64,000 bases of DNA from Mojavia pulchra JT2-VF2. Its GTDB lineage: Bacteria; Cyanobacteriota; Cyanobacteriia; Cyanobacteriales; Nostocaceae. This document shows positions 9,146-16,704 of the stretch, one piece after another. Location: positions 25,594 through 89,593 of the forward strand of contig JAHHHN010000025.1 of the NCBI GenBank assembly GCA_019359325.1, written 5' to 3'. The notes beneath the pieces were generated by a model. It was given only the letters and a program-made list of their open reading frames with translations. It did not search any database and had not been told where the DNA came from. Positions within the stretch are counted from its first letter, which is position 1. Every line of letters begins with the position of its first letter. The position numbers were made by a program, and so were the translations under genes.

Positions 9146-9179
9146 GCGATTGCGCGGAGCGCAGCGCCAAGGCGATCGC
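9146..9179. repeat. HIP1-linked small palindromic repeat, copy 1
   Basis: A 34-base unit running from GCGATTGC to GCGATCGC with an internal GCG...GAGCGC palindrome. Near-identical units occur at 49272-49306 (inside a gene) and at 61672-61706 (inverted). Here it sits in the arsI-arsC gap. Confidence 0.75.
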
Positions 9180-9202
9180 ATGATTAATTACCCAAAAACA
9201 TC

Positions 9203-9598
9203 ATGAAACGAGTAATGTTTATTTGCAAGCATAATTCCCGCCGCTCCCAAATGGCAGAGGGCTTTGCGAAAATATTAGGAGAAGGCAAAATTGCAGTCTC
9301 TAGTTCTGGTTTGGCAGCTAGCAAAGTAGATCCAATTACTGTTGAAGTCATGTCAGAAATTGGCATTGATATCAGTAATCAGAGTTCTAAGCCTTTAAGT
9401 AATTTCCATCCTGAAGATTACGATGCAGTGATATCTTTATGCGGTTGTGGTGTTAATTTACCCGAAGAGTGGGTGTTAAGAGAAGTGTTTGAAGATTGGC
9501 AACTTGACGATCCAAAAGGAGAATCTATTGCCACATTTCGCCGTGTTCGAGATGAAGTTAAAGAACGGGTTCTAAATTTAATTGAATCTCTGAGTTAA
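9203..9598 (+). CDS. arsC: arsenate reductase, glutathione/glutaredoxin type (LMW phosphatase fold)
   Basis: A 131-residue protein of the low-molecular-weight phosphatase fold. The catalytic P-loop is CKHNSRR with Cys8; the redox cysteines are Cys80 and Cys82 in SLCGCGVNLPEEW. Cys8, Cys80 and Cys82 match those used by the Synechocystis ArsC, which is coupled to glutathione and glutaredoxin. It reduces arsenate to arsenite for export by Acr3. It is the last gene of the ars cluster, 137 bases after arsI, separated by a hairpin and a small repeat, so its expression may be partly independent. Confidence 0.93.
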   Translation: MKRVMFICKHNSRRSQMAEGFAKILGEGKIAVSSSGLAASKVDPITVEVMSEIGIDISNQSSKPLSNFHPEDYDAVISLCGCGVNLPEEWVLREVFEDWQLDDPKGESIATFRRVRDEVKERVLNLIESLS

Positions 9599-9678
9599 AA
9601 AGTCTCATATGCTGTGGCTGTCAATGCATCCAATCAAGAATGGCTAAGTCCGGCGATGTACTATTTATGCCCATCTCC

Positions 9679-10230
9679 TTACTTGACTACAGTAACTGGG
9701 GTTCCAATACTTACCTCATAGAATAATTTTTGAATATCCTTGTTGTACATGCGAATACAGCCGTGTGAAGCTGCTTTACCTACTGATTCAGGATTCGGAG
9801 TACCGTGAAAGCCAATCCAATTCTTTCCATTTGTCCAAAATCCAATCCAGTAATGACCGAGAGGATTTTCAGGGTCGCCTCCTGGGATAGATTTACCTGT
9901 AAAAGGATGTATCCAAATAGGATTTTTTAACATTTCAACTACTTGGAAATTGCCAGTTGGAGTTTCCCAGCCTTGGCGACCTACTGCAATCTTATAACTT
10001 TTAACTCGGTTTTTTCCTCGATACACACTTACTTGACGGCGACTCAGACTAATTTCTAAGCGAGTAGGTTGACTAATTAAATCATCGTTATTATTTTGTT
10101 GATTAACTAATCTCTGTAGCAAATTAGAGGAAATTTTTTGCTGGGAAGCTAAGGATATTTGAGGGCTGTAGTAAAGCCCAAAAGTATAAATTAAAAAAGC
10201 TATAATGCCTGAGCTTTTTAAACTTTTCAT
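9679..10230 (-). CDS. L,D-transpeptidase (YkuD domain), exported
   Basis: A 183-residue protein with an N-terminal hydrophobic signal segment (about residues 8-28) and a YkuD domain. The catalytic motif HGTPNPESVGKAASHGCIRM carries the His and the nucleophilic Cys (about residue 160). Such enzymes make 3-3 cross-links in peptidoglycan or attach proteins to it, acting in the periplasm. It converges with arsC and is unlikely to be linked to arsenic. Size and motif are typical of small cyanobacterial YkuD proteins. Confidence 0.9.
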   Translation of the reverse strand: MKSLKSSGIIAFLIYTFGLYYSPQISLASQQKISSNLLQRLVNQQNNNDDLISQPTRLEISLSRRQVSVYRGKNRVKSYKIAVGRQGWETPTGNFQVVEMLKNPIWIHPFTGKSIPGGDPENPLGHYWIGFWTNGKNWIGFHGTPNPESVGKAASHGCIRMYNKDIQKLFYEVSIGTPVTVVK

Positions 10231-10313
10231 GATTTGTTTTTTGAAATAAATGCTTAGTAATTAAGCCCGCCAAAAATTTATTATTGTTAAATATTAATTG
10301 CCAGTGTTATTAG

Positions 10314-10367
10314 CAAAAAATACTCCTGATAAACAATTGAGTTTCACTATTAGATATCAGGAGTATT
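10314..10367 (-). terminator. terminator downstream of the NQN-repeat gene
   Basis: AATACTCCTGATA (10319-10331) and TATCAGGAGTATT (10355-10367) are perfect 13-base inverted arms with a 23-base loop. Read on the minus strand the hairpin is followed by six or more T residues, fitting a Rho-independent terminator for the gene ending at 10484. Confidence 0.65.
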
Positions 10368-10483
10368 CTCGATAATCGGAAAAAGCAGACTATTGGTACT
10401 CAACACTTCAGTCCTTCAAGGTGTTGTAGGCACTATCTTTGGCTTCTTGCTTTCTGAGCATCTACGACAAATATGATGCTAAT

Positions 10484-11287
10484 TTACCACAGTGCTCTAA
10501 CACCACGACCGGAATTTTGTCCGCCTGTTGTGTTATTGACACCTGAATTTCCCTCAGTTCCGGTAGTGTCGATATTTTGATTATCCTGGGTTCCGGGAGT
10601 GTTGAGATTTTGATTTCCTCCAGTTGTTCCAGGAGTGTTGAGATTTTGATTTCCTCCAGTTGTTCCAGGAGTGTTGAAATTTTGGTTCCTCTGGGTTCCA
10701 GGGGTGTTGAAATTTTGATTTCCTCCAGTTGTTCCAGGAGTGTTGAGATTTTGATTACCTTGACTTCCGGGAGTGTTGAAATTTTGGTTCCTCTGGGTTC
10801 CAGGAGTGTTGAAATTTTGATTTCCTCCAGTTGTTCCAGGAGTGTTGAGATTTTGATTACCTTGACTTCCGGGAGTGTTGAAATTTTGGTTCCTCTGGGT
10901 TCCAGGAGTATTGAGATTTTGATTACCTTGACTTCCGGGAGTGTTGAAATTTTGGTTCCTCTGGGTTCCAGGGGTGTTGAGATTTTGATTTCCTCCAGTT
11001 GTTCCAGGAGTATTGAGATTTTGATTACCTTGACTTCCGGGAGTGTTGTAATTTTGATTTCTTTGGGTACCGGGAGTGTTGAGATTTTGATTGCCCCCTA
11101 TGCCGGAACCGTCAGTTGTTTGTCCAGCTTGGGAATATAAGCTATGATTTTTTAGCGTTTCACGAATTTTTATACCACTAGATGTGGAATTGGGCAGTGC
11201 GGATGCTGGTAGGCTAAGTAAAGCAGTTACACTAGCAACTCCTATGAGGCTAGCAAACGTTTTGTATAAGCTTAATTTTTCGTTCAT
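10484..11287 (-). CDS. secreted Asn-rich tandem-repeat protein (NQN-x-NTPG repeats)
   Basis: About 267 residues: a signal peptide (MNEKLSLYKTF..., cleavage near ALPASA/LPNS), a 35-residue linker, then 15 tandem units plus one degenerate unit of 11-12 residues with consensus GNQNLNTPGTT / RNQNFNTPGSQ, then a short GNSGVNNTTGGQNSG tail. ATG at 11287 is chosen because AGGAG lies 7 bases upstream and the signal peptide begins there. The repeats are rich in Asn, Gln, Gly, Pro and Thr and could build a solenoid, amyloid-like or sheath structure; no function is known to me. The repeat unit is 33 or 36 bases, so expansion or contraction keeps frame. It has its own downstream hairpin. Confidence 0.8.
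   Translation of the reverse strand: MNEKLSLYKTFASLIGVASVTALLSLPASALPNSTSSGIKIRETLKNHSLYSQAGQTTDGSGIGGNQNLNTPGTQRNQNYNTPGSQGNQNLNTPGTTGGNQNLNTPGTQRNQNFNTPGSQGNQNLNTPGTQRNQNFNTPGSQGNQNLNTPGTTGGNQNFNTPGTQRNQNFNTPGSQGNQNLNTPGTTGGNQNFNTPGTQRNQNFNTPGTTGGNQNLNTPGTTGGNQNLNTPGTQDNQNIDTTGTEGNSGVNNTTGGQNSGRGVRALW
10553..11101 (-). repeat. tandem 33/36-base coding repeats
   Basis: About 15 near-identical units of 33 or 36 bases inside the secreted protein gene. Because units are multiples of three and lack stops in other frames, the opposite strand also stays open for 187 codons, which is a shadow rather than a gene. Confidence 0.85.
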
Positions 11288-11747
11288 TGTTATCTCCTTG
11301 ATTTGAATCTCAAATAATCCTAAACCGCTAAACAATTTGCTATTTTTTCAACAAACTGCTGTTTCACTTCTGACACTGTAATTAAATCAGAAGTCTTTAA
11401 TTTGTTTTTGCTATGTCCTTTTAAAAGTTAGCTCTGTTAACTTAATGACTCGTCTATCTAAAGGCAAAGATTCAGTATATCAATTAGAGAACTAAAGGCA
11501 TACTAAATTGATAACTAAAGAGTGATTGATTAATATATGTGCAAAATAATTAGAGTGGCAAACCTAGCTAGCGGGGACTTCCAAAGAAATAAATTAATCA
11601 AAAAAATCAACAATCATACCTAAACAATAATAATCATTATGAGGGGGAAATCCTTTATGTCGATACCAGAATCCGAAATCGCCCAATTAGCAGTTGTATA
11701 GTCTAGCTATGCCTTGACGGTGCAGTTAAAATTATCTGCTATAAACC
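11288..11747. other. intergenic, AT-rich
   Basis: Some 460 bases upstream of the NQN-repeat gene. They contain its promoter region and AT-rich sequence; no gene, strong hairpin or repeat family was identified. Confidence 0.5.
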
Positions 11748-12112
11748 ATGAGCAATAACGACGAACCTGAAAATTTTGTTGGCGATCGCAGCAATTTCAA
11801 CTTAGACAAAATCAGAATTGAGATTCCTGGCGATCAAAAACCAACTTATCAGGAGAGGATTCCCTTTGTCTATAACCCAATGGGTTAGATTTCCCTGAGA
11901 GGTCGAGCAATGAGAAGTATGTCTTCTGGAACAATACCTTGGTGGGTGCTGATTTCGGCTGGGTGTTGTTTGGAAGGTTGTTTTTATTGCTTTTGAGTAC
12001 TGCTATATCTTTGATAACATACGCTCTAATCCCATCTTTAATTATTTCTGGAATTCCTGTTTTAATAGGAACACTTGCAAAACTCTCAACAAAAAAACGT
12101 AGAAGGAGATAG
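11748..12112 (+). pseudogene. small membrane protein gene interrupted by a frameshift
   Basis: A frame from ATG 11748 (MSNNDEPENFVGDRSNF...) reads 46 codons to a TAG at 11886-11888. A second frame, one base back, continues without a break to TAG 12110-12112 and encodes ...FPERSSNEKYVFWNN followed by a hydrophobic stretch (GRLFLLLLSTAISLITYALI) and a basic end KKRRRR. Joined by a -1 shift near 11882 the two give a coherent protein of about 124 residues with one or two membrane segments. Either the gene is broken, the sequence has an indel error, or a programmed shift occurs; no classical slippery heptamer is seen. Family not recognised. Confidence 0.5.
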
Positions 12113-12212
12113 TTGAGGTTGAGGCGATCGCAGTACCATACCGGATTGCCTTTTCCTCTAAGAAACATAGGAGAGCGATCGCCCTTAATTGTACTTCTGT
12201 TAAAAGCGATCG

Positions 12213-12377
12213 CTAATAGTCATTATCAGCTACACAAATTCCTTTACATTTAATACCGTTCGTAGCTGTGCGCTGACAATGAGAACATAGAACTTTTTCG
12301 TTTTCTGTTTTTTGATTGATACTTATATTAGTGCTTGCAGTAAAACAGTCTTTTTCTGTCTGGATTTTTGCAGTCAT
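12213..12377 (-). CDS. small Cys-rich protein, 54 residues
   Basis: An ATG-initiated frame of 54 codons beginning MTAKIQTEKDCFTAS. The C-terminal half contains CSHCQRTATNGIKCKGICVA: a CxxC pair followed by two further cysteines, a spacing that could bind zinc or another metal as a minimal ribbon. The Cys pattern, codon use and compact frame argue that it is a real gene. No function is recognised. It lies alone between a broken gene and a weak frame, transcribed leftwards. Confidence 0.6.
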   Translation of the reverse strand: MTAKIQTEKDCFTASTNISINQKTENEKVLCSHCQRTATNGIKCKGICVADNDY

Positions 12378-12461
12378 AAGGGTGGAAGTATTTTTTGCGG
12401 TTTACATTTTACAAGTTAGTTAAAAGCAATCATAAATGAGGCAGCTGATTGACTAATCGGT

Positions 12462-12683
12462 TTATTCAACTTCATCTTCTCCATCACCTTGGACAGTTTT
12501 GATAGCTGATTCCAGACGAGAACCAGCCTCACGAATATAATATCCAGCCGCGCCAAGGTCTTCAAACACGCTATCAAATTGAGGATGAGTTGACCCAAAA
12601 ATCTTTCTCAATGGTAAAAAAGATGACACACACTGCACAAAGTTACCAATAAAATTGTAATATAAATAGCAGTGAAAAAGCAC
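12462..12683 (-). CDS. hypothetical protein, possibly a gene remnant
   Basis: A 73-codon frame. The last 40 residues (FDSVFEDLGAAGYYIREAGSRLE..., ending in an acidic GDGEDEVE tail) look protein-like, while the N-terminal part is Cys- and Phe-rich and poor. It may be the 3' remnant of a longer gene or a small gene with a later start. No family recognised. Confidence 0.3.
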   Translation of the reverse strand: MLFHCYLYYNFIGNFVQCVSSFLPLRKIFGSTHPQFDSVFEDLGAAGYYIREAGSRLESAIKTVQGDGEDEVE

Positions 12684-12833
12684 CCAGAATTAGCGTTTTT
12701 TTAAGGGAGATGAAAGGAATATTAGGTATAAAACTAAAATGCAGTTTTAGCTTGACAATAAAAAAGTTAACCTCCAAAAAGCAATGAAATAGGGGTTAAT
12801 CAAACCCACACGCTATCAGGAAAATAAACACCC

Positions 12834-13487
12834 TTGAACAATCAACTCTTCTTTAAGGAAAAATTACAAGCCTTGCTTAAGGAGATTCAAACCAATAACG
12901 ATGGCTCTCCTGTTACTAATTTAAAGCTAGATAAAATCTTAGCCGCAGAAATTGAACAATTGACGACCCAACTAGAAAGCGTCAATCCTAATCCTAATCC
13001 TCTCCTTCATGCTATTTCTTTGCTGGAGGGAGCTTGGCAATTGCAATACTCCACTGCTAGAGAAATCCGTTCTTTAGCTTCCCTGCCATTAGGATTAAAG
13101 GTAGGTAAAGTCTATCAGGTAATTAATGTTGCTAATAAACTATTTTTCAATTTAGCTAAAGTTAAACATTCTTTAGGGCTATTGTCGGGATATGTAAAAG
13201 TCACAGCTAGCTTTGAGCCTGCAACAGTTGATTCATCGTCTGTACCAGACAAGCGTATCAATGTCTATTTTGACAAACGTTACCTATCAATTGAGAAGAT
13301 TATTGGCATTAGTACCCCCCAACTCAATCCATTTAAAGTTGTTCCGGCTAATAATCCTACTGGCAGAATTGCCACCCTTGATATTACTTACTTAGATGAA
13401 ACCTTGAGAATTGGACGTGGAGGCGATGGCAGTTTATTCATTCTTACAAAATCCAATGATTTACCTGACAACACCACGCTCATCTAA
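12834..13487 (+). CDS. PAP/fibrillin (plastid-lipid-associated) family protein
   Basis: A 217-residue protein with the fibrillin-type lipocalin-like fold: the conserved segment LLEGAWQLQYSTAREIRS (residues about 63-80) and the C-terminal LDITYLDETLRIGRGGDGSLFIL motif. Fibrillins associate with thylakoids and plastoglobule-like lipid bodies and bind hydrophobic molecules such as quinones or carotenoids. The start is a TTG at 12834 since no in-frame ATG lies near; the N-terminal helix (QLFFKEKLQALLKEI) supports it. It is the rightward neighbour of a convergent arfB gene. Confidence 0.88.
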   Translation: MNNQLFFKEKLQALLKEIQTNNDGSPVTNLKLDKILAAEIEQLTTQLESVNPNPNPLLHAISLLEGAWQLQYSTAREIRSLASLPLGLKVGKVYQVINVANKLFFNLAKVKHSLGLLSGYVKVTASFEPATVDSSSVPDKRINVYFDKRYLSIEKIIGISTPQLNPFKVVPANNPTGRIATLDITYLDETLRIGRGGDGSLFILTKSNDLPDNTTLI

Positions 13488-13522
13488 ACGCGATAGCGCA
13501 GCTTCTTTGGTAGCATCGCATT

Positions 13523-13936
13523 TTAATCAATGACCTGTCTTCTGGTGGATTTAATCTGCCCTCGCTTAGTTTTACTGTCAAGGCGTTTTTTTTGAGAGCT
13601 GCGAGTTGGTTTAGTAGGTTTACGTATTTGGGGCAGTATAACTGCACTTTTGATCAGTTGTTTAAGCCGTTCTAAAGCCTCCTCCCGGTTTTTTTCCTGG
13701 CTGCGGTGTTCTTGAGCTTTGATGACAATTACTCCCTCTTGGGTAATGCGTCGGTCGTTCAGTTTTAGAAGTTGCTGTTTATAGAAAGTGGGTAATGATG
13801 AAGCTTCAATGTCAAAGCGTAAATGGATAGCAGTGGAAACCTTATTTACATTTTGACCACCTGCTCCTTGTGAGCGAATCGCGCTAATTTCGAGTTCGCT
13901 ATCGGGGATGATAATTTTGTGAGAGATTTGCAGCAT
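13523..13936 (-). CDS. arfB: alternative ribosome-rescue factor ArfB (YaeJ)
   Basis: A 137-residue peptidyl-tRNA hydrolase domain protein. The catalytic GGQ lies in RSQGAGGQNVNKVSTA (residues 22-37), and the C-terminus is strongly basic (KPTRSSQKKRLDSKTKRGQ), as needed to enter the empty mRNA channel of a stalled ribosome. It lacks the codon-recognition domains of RF1/RF2, consistent with length. The product releases nascent chains from non-stop complexes in the cytoplasm. Confidence 0.93.
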   Translation of the reverse strand: MLQISHKIIIPDSELEISAIRSQGAGGQNVNKVSTAIHLRFDIEASSLPTFYKQQLLKLNDRRITQEGVIVIKAQEHRSQEKNREEALERLKQLIKSAVILPQIRKPTKPTRSSQKKRLDSKTKRGQIKSTRRQVID

Positions 13937-14164
13937 ATCTTATATATAGCGTTATTAGCGCGATCGCCCTTGGTCTTGCAGAAAATTGCACCGCGAATTA
14001 GTCTTTGCACCCATAAAATATGGTACTTAAGCATGAAAACGAAAAATCATGGGTCAGCGCAACTGCATGAACCGTGTAGCTATGAAGTTTATTGCCGATG
14101 AAGATTACAGAGGCTGATTTTCTTGAGATGTTTCATGATCAGTAGGGAAGTTAAGATTTTTATT

Positions 14165-14953
14165 ATGTGTCGTTTACTTGCCTACCTCGGTTCGCCTATT
14201 TCTCTGGAACATTTGCTGTACACACCAGAACACTCCCTGATTGTGCAGAGTTATCAACCCCGCGAAATGATTTCTGGGGTTGTTAATGCTGATGGCTTTG
14301 GTATGGGTTGGTACGATCAGCAAAAAGCTACCGAACCCTTTATTTACAAAAATATCTTGCCTATTTGGAATGACCAAAATCTGCCAAGTCTCAGCCGTTA
14401 TGTTGAATCAGGGCGTATCTTAGCCTATATTCGTAGCGCTACTGCTGGTCAAGCTCTAGATTTTAGTAACTCTCAGCCATTTCAGTACCAGCGTTTGTTA
14501 TTTACCCACAATGGACGGATAGAGAAGTTTCGACAGACGCTATACAGACCAATTCGTAATCACCTCAGCAATGAAATTTATCAATCTATCCAGGGAAGTA
14601 CAGATTCTGAACACATCTTTGCTTTGCTGCTTCATCACTTGGAATCTAACCCCGGCAAAACTATAGAGCAGGCTTTATACATAACGTTACTTAATTTGTC
14701 GGAATTAGCAAAGGAATATCAAACCTCTGTTTCCGCAAACATGGTAATCAGTGACGGAAATCGTCTGATTGCTTCTCGCTTTAGTACACAAACGCCTGCT
14801 CCATCTCTTTACTGGCTACGCGATGATCCAACTTTTCCCAAATCAGTAATTATTGCATCCGAACCATTATTTACTGGTAATTGGATCGCTTGCCAAGAAA
14901 ATAGCATCATCAGTGTAGGAGAAGACTGTGATATCCAATTTGAGCAAATCTAG
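14165..14953 (+). CDS. egtC: EgtC-like class II glutamine amidotransferase (ergothioneine pathway)
   Basis: A 262-residue Ntn-hydrolase. The start is set at ATG 14165 so that Cys2 in MCRLLAYLG becomes the N-terminal nucleophile; longer upstream codons would block this. HNGRIEKF and the ADGFGMGWYD segment are family-typical. EgtC removes the gamma-glutamyl group from the sulfoxide intermediate in mycobacterial ergothioneine synthesis. Its 3' end overlaps egtB by 26 bases, showing co-translation. The methyltransferase egtD is not in the window. Whether this strain makes ergothioneine or a related thiol histidine is inference. Confidence 0.88.
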   Translation: MCRLLAYLGSPISLEHLLYTPEHSLIVQSYQPREMISGVVNADGFGMGWYDQQKATEPFIYKNILPIWNDQNLPSLSRYVESGRILAYIRSATAGQALDFSNSQPFQYQRLLFTHNGRIEKFRQTLYRPIRNHLSNEIYQSIQGSTDSEHIFALLLHHLESNPGKTIEQALYITLLNLSELAKEYQTSVSANMVISDGNRLIASRFSTQTPAPSLYWLRDDPTFPKSVIIASEPLFTGNWIACQENSIISVGEDCDIQFEQI

Positions 14954-16259
14954 TGTCAAAGAGGCTATAATTCGCGCTTTCGTTGAATGTCGTTCTACAA
15001 CTCTGGCGCTGTTCGAGGGTATGGACAAGGCTACGTTTTGTAGTCAACCGCATCCTGATTTTAGTCCTGTTGGCTGGCACTTAGGACATATTGCTTACAT
15101 TGAGTCTTTGTGGCTGTTAGAACGCAGTGCAGGCTTGCCATGTTTGTTTCCGCAATACCGTCAGCTGTTTGCGGCTGATGGTTTACCTAAAGCAAAGCGT
15201 GTGCAATTACCTGAGTTGAAAGAAATCCGTTATTACTTGGATACCGTTAGAGAGAAAGCGCTGGATTTTTTAGAAACCGCTGATGTTGAGCAAAATGAAC
15301 GTCTGTGGCGCTTTTTGATTCAGCACGAAAGCCAACACTGCGAGATTATTTGCATGGTGTTGGAATTAGCAAAAATCTCAATATCGGATAAGAAGTCGCT
15401 TTGCACTGATGAACAAAGCCAAGCATCCCTTGATTTTGAAGAGATGATTCAAATTCCAGCAGGCGAATTTGAGCAAGGGAGCAATTCTATTGATGCTTTG
15501 GATAACGAATCTCCTGCACACCAAGTATATTTAGATACTTATTGGATAGACCGCTATCCTGTGACTTGTAGGCAGTATCGGGCATTTATGGATGCAGGCG
15601 GTTACCAAAATTCTCGTTGGTGGTCAAAAGCTGGGTGGGAATGGTTGCAAACTGAGCAGGTAACACAACCGCTTTATTGGCAAGGCGATCGCGCCTGGGA
15701 TAATCACCCAGTTTGTGGTGTTAGTTGGTACGAAGCCGAAGCTTACTCACGATTTGTTGGTAAGCGTTTACCGACAGAAGCTGAGTGGGAAAAAGCAGCT
15801 AGTTGGGATGTCACCGCAACAGTTTTAGTTGAAAATTGTAACTGCGATCGCGTAGCGCGCCCTGTTGCCCAACCGCACGGAGTGCGGTTGCCTCAAAGCG
15901 GAGCTTTGAGGAAGTCTGTTCTTCCAGAACAAGCGTGTCTTCATACGGGCGATCGCCTCTTCGGTCAAACTACACCAGTTAATGCTTATCCTGGCGGACA
16001 AAGTGTCTATGGTTTATATGACACTTTAGGAAACGTCTGGGAGTGGACGGCTTCTTGGTTTGATGGCTATCAAGGATTCCAAAGTTATCCTTATATAGGT
16101 TACTCGCAAGTTTATTTTGACCAAAAGCATCGGGTTTTAAAAGGCGGTAGTTGGGCAACTCGTCCTTGGGTACTGCGTCCTAGTTTTCGCAACTGGTATT
16201 ATCCCAGTGTGCGTCAGCTTTTCGCGGGGTTTCGCTGTGCTACTAGCGATTACCATTAA
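14928..16259 (+). CDS. egtB: EgtB-type ergothioneine sulfoxide synthase (DinB plus FGE-sulfatase domains)
   Basis: A 443-residue protein with an N-terminal DinB-like domain holding the iron triad His51 (GWHLGHIAY), His133 and His137 (HESQH), numbers almost equal to mycobacterial EgtB, and a formylglycine-generating-enzyme-like domain from about residue 170 (EMIQIPAGEF...GNVWEWTASW...GGSWATRPW...FAGFRCA). It joins a thiol to histidine betaine with O2. GTG 14928 is preceded by AGGAG at a 6-base spacing and overlaps egtC. Residues about 308-342 are encoded by a 105-base repeat insertion between two HIP1 octamers: ...CNCDR / GDRLFGQTTPV reads naturally without it. The insertion is in frame and loops out between conserved blocks, so the enzyme may survive. 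Confidence 0.9.
   Translation: MISNLSKSSVKEAIIRAFVECRSTTLALFEGMDKATFCSQPHPDFSPVGWHLGHIAYIESLWLLERSAGLPCLFPQYRQLFAADGLPKAKRVQLPELKEIRYYLDTVREKALDFLETADVEQNERLWRFLIQHESQHCEIICMVLELAKISISDKKSLCTDEQSQASLDFEEMIQIPAGEFEQGSNSIDALDNESPAHQVYLDTYWIDRYPVTCRQYRAFMDAGGYQNSRWWSKAGWEWLQTEQVTQPLYWQGDRAWDNHPVCGVSWYEAEAYSRFVGKRLPTEAEWEKAASWDVTATVLVENCNCDRVARPVAQPHGVRLPQSGALRKSVLPEQACLHTGDRLFGQTTPVNAYPGGQSVYGLYDTLGNVWEWTASWFDGYQGFQSYPYIGYSQVYFDQKHRVLKGGSWATRPWVLRPSFRNWYYPSVRQLFAGFRCATSDYH
15844..15956 (+). repeat. in-frame dispersed repeat insertion in egtB, flanked by HIP1 octamers
   Basis: GCGATCGC occurs at 15844-15851 and again at 15949-15956, exactly 105 bases (35 codons) apart. The sequence between holds two hairpins, CAACCGCACGGAGTGCGGTTG and CCTCAAAGC...GCTTTGAGG, and starts with a module (GCGATCGCGTAGCGCGCCCT) found again at 53002 in a non-coding gap. 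This is a dispersed repeat that entered at, or duplicated, a HIP1 site. Confidence 0.8.
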
Positions 16260-16704
16260 TCCTGGGTAGCGATCGCTACCAATACAACTAGTAAAGATAG
16301 GGTTCTTATATTGGCAATTTGTCAACTATCTATTGGTAGATTGAATAAAACTCTACAAAAAGCAAAAGAAAAATGAATTCGAGTCTGTCAATGGAGATTC
16401 CAGCATATAACCATCAGGGTATTAAAGAATCACATTAACAAAACTCACTCGAATTCAGTTAAATTTAACATTAGGGATAAATTGGAACTATCTTAAGCCG
16501 TGCTTTTAAGCATTTATTAAGTATTTTTATTAAATCGTTACCATTAGGTGAAGTTACTAATATGTTAAGCTGAAATAGATAAATAAATCACAGTAATATA
16601 AATCACTAATATTTAATATTAGGTGGCTAACAAAAGACTGCCGTATTATTACTATTTTTGGTTATAAGCTAAAACCTTAAAGTCATTAGGATGGGTTCCA
16701 TCAA
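16260..16704. other. intergenic before the Ser/Thr kinase
   Basis: About 445 bases, AT-rich. A GAATTCGAGT tract at about 16376 is mirrored by CACTCGAATTC near 16446, giving widely spaced inverted arms that might form a stem of about 70 bases. No gene was recognised; the kinase promoter is presumably in the last 150 bases. Confidence 0.45.

Noticed and set aside
10577..11140. 187-codon open frame on the plus strand opposite the NQN-repeat gene
   Set aside because: It is antisense to the repeat units; 33/36-base repeats without stops keep all copies open. No ribosome site, and the sense strand has a signal peptide and terminator.
11812..12168. 118-codon minus-strand frame
   Set aside because: Antisense to the frameshifted membrane protein gene, which has better protein character.
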